NCBI GenBank assembly: GCA_016722295.1
Contig: JADKGL010000026.1
Span: forward strand, 62,001-126,000
Direction: 5' to 3'
From: Saprospiraceae bacterium
Lineage (GTDB): Bacteria > Bacteroidota > Bacteroidia > Chitinophagales > Saprospiraceae
DNA: 64,000 nucleotides
Below are positions 63,541-64,000 of the stretch, one piece after another. Numbering within the stretch: position 1 is the stretch's first letter; each line of letters starts with the position of its first letter. Both the position numbers and the translations under genes were made by a program. Under the pieces are notes generated by a model. The model worked only from the letters and a program-made list of their open reading frames with translations. It was not told the DNA's origin and made no database searches.

Positions 63541-64000
63541 TTAACTAACCAAAGTTCCCACTTTCTCTCCTTCAATAATGTGTTTCAGATTATCCGCCAC
63601 ATTGATATCAAATACGATGATGGGCATTTTATTTTCTTGACACATCGTGAATGCTGTCATATCCATTACTTTTAGATTTTTTGAAATCGCTTCTGAGTAA
63701 GAAATATGCTCGTATTTAATTGCATTCGGATTTTTTTCTGGATCAGAATCGTAAATACCGTCTACTCTAGTTCCTTTGAGTATGACATCTGCTCCAATTT
63801 CGCTAGAGCGAAGTGCTGCCGCTGAATCGGTTGTAAAGTATGGGTTGCCAGTTCCTGCTGAAAAAATCACAACTCTTCCCTTTTCTAAATGTCGAATGGC
63901 GCGACGTCTGATATAAGGTTCTGCTATTTGTCTCATCTCGATTGCAGAAATCAATCGTGTGTATACTCCTGCAGTTTCTAATGCACTTAATAAGGCCATT
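63541..64000 (-). CDS. pyrH: Uridylate kinase (UMP kinase), C-terminal part (cut at the right edge)
   Basis: The last 150 or so residues are present: IEMRQIAEPYIRRRAIRHLEKGRVVIFSAGTGNPYFTTDSAAALRSSEIGAD, LKGTRVDGIYDSDPEKNPNA and KLKVMDMTAFTMCQENKMPIIVFD are diagnostic of bacterial UMP kinase (amino acid kinase fold). It phosphorylates UMP to UDP. The ATG-like residue near 63999 is internal, since the Gly-rich N-terminal part of the enzyme lies beyond 64000. Confidence 0.95.
   Translation of the reverse strand, partial: MALLSALETAGVYTRLISAIEMRQIAEPYIRRRAIRHLEKGRVVIFSAGTGNPYFTTDSAAALRSSEIGADVILKGTRVDGIYDSDPEKNPNAIKYEHISYSEAISKNLKVMDMTAFTMCQENKMPIIVFDINVADNLKHIIEGEKVGTLVS

Overview
The window looks like a chromosomal segment of a low-GC member of the Bacteroidota, probably Saprospiraceae-like (an inference from gene content, not a placement). 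Evidence: secreted proteins with type IX secretion (T9SS) C-terminal tails, a MurF-Alr fusion, a RemB/Wzi-like outer membrane protein, PorT-type beta-barrels, DUF2851, and many genes preceded by the Bacteroidota -7 element TAnnTTTG with almost no Shine-Dalgarno signal. No tRNA, rRNA, CRISPR array, intact insertion sequence or prophage was seen. || Layout. 1-1.75 kb: 5' part of a DsbD-like protein (minus) and a di-heme cytochrome c peroxidase (plus). 1.76-11.3 kb: a long minus-strand block reading mreB-mreC-mreD-mrdA-folA-DUF2851, then porT-like-lpxK-remB-like; this is cell-shape and envelope biogenesis. 11.6-14.6 kb: a T9SS protein, a YdeI-like protein and a GT2. 14.6-15.5 kb: gene-free, with a candidate terminated small RNA and a cluster of short repeat families. 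15.5-18.5 kb: DEAD-box helicase (frame-disrupted), RRM protein, a small barrel. 18.6-24.5 kb: recO (frame-disrupted), a broken lipoprotein gene, GT2-arsS-peroxidase-like arsenosugar genes, an Omp85-like barrel and DUF547. 24.6-31 kb: yqeY, TfoX-like, 3-methyladenine glycosylase, DUF3995, a KilA-N gene with an early TAG, a LamG T9SS protein and unknowns. 31-34.7 kb: ECF sigma/anti-sigma-like/Spy-like operon and an animal-type heme peroxidase carrying a T9SS tail. 35-42 kb: cyanophycinase-purD-murF/alr, and peroxiredoxin-clpS-aat. 42-44.7 kb: M13 peptidase and truncated hemoglobin. || 44.7-52.6 kb is the most unusual part: a repeat-rich, decaying region with an S41 peptidase pseudogene and a tandem duplication (47471-50250 and 50251-52629) of a TPR plus class III cyclase gene. 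Both copies are broken. Their cyclase halves are almost identical while their TPR halves have diverged. Each unit starts with a shared leader repeat holding a palindrome, a promoter-like element and a short open frame starting MPSTYRN. || 52.6-58.4 kb holds small accessory genes: cupin, YdeI, VOC, a decayed ParE/RelE-type toxin-antitoxin pair, DUF962, and a compact operon of DoxX-like, DUF2071, methyltransferase and a 4-TM protein. 58.5-64 kb holds a frame-broken CotH/T9SS protein, two lipoproteins with a clear terminator, ubiX and the 3' part of pyrH. || A recurring theme is interrupted frames. Several sit at homopolymers in genes expected to be useful (helicase A9, recO, Spy-like, CotH), which could be assembly error. 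Others are nonsense codons or dense lesions in accessory genes and look like real decay.
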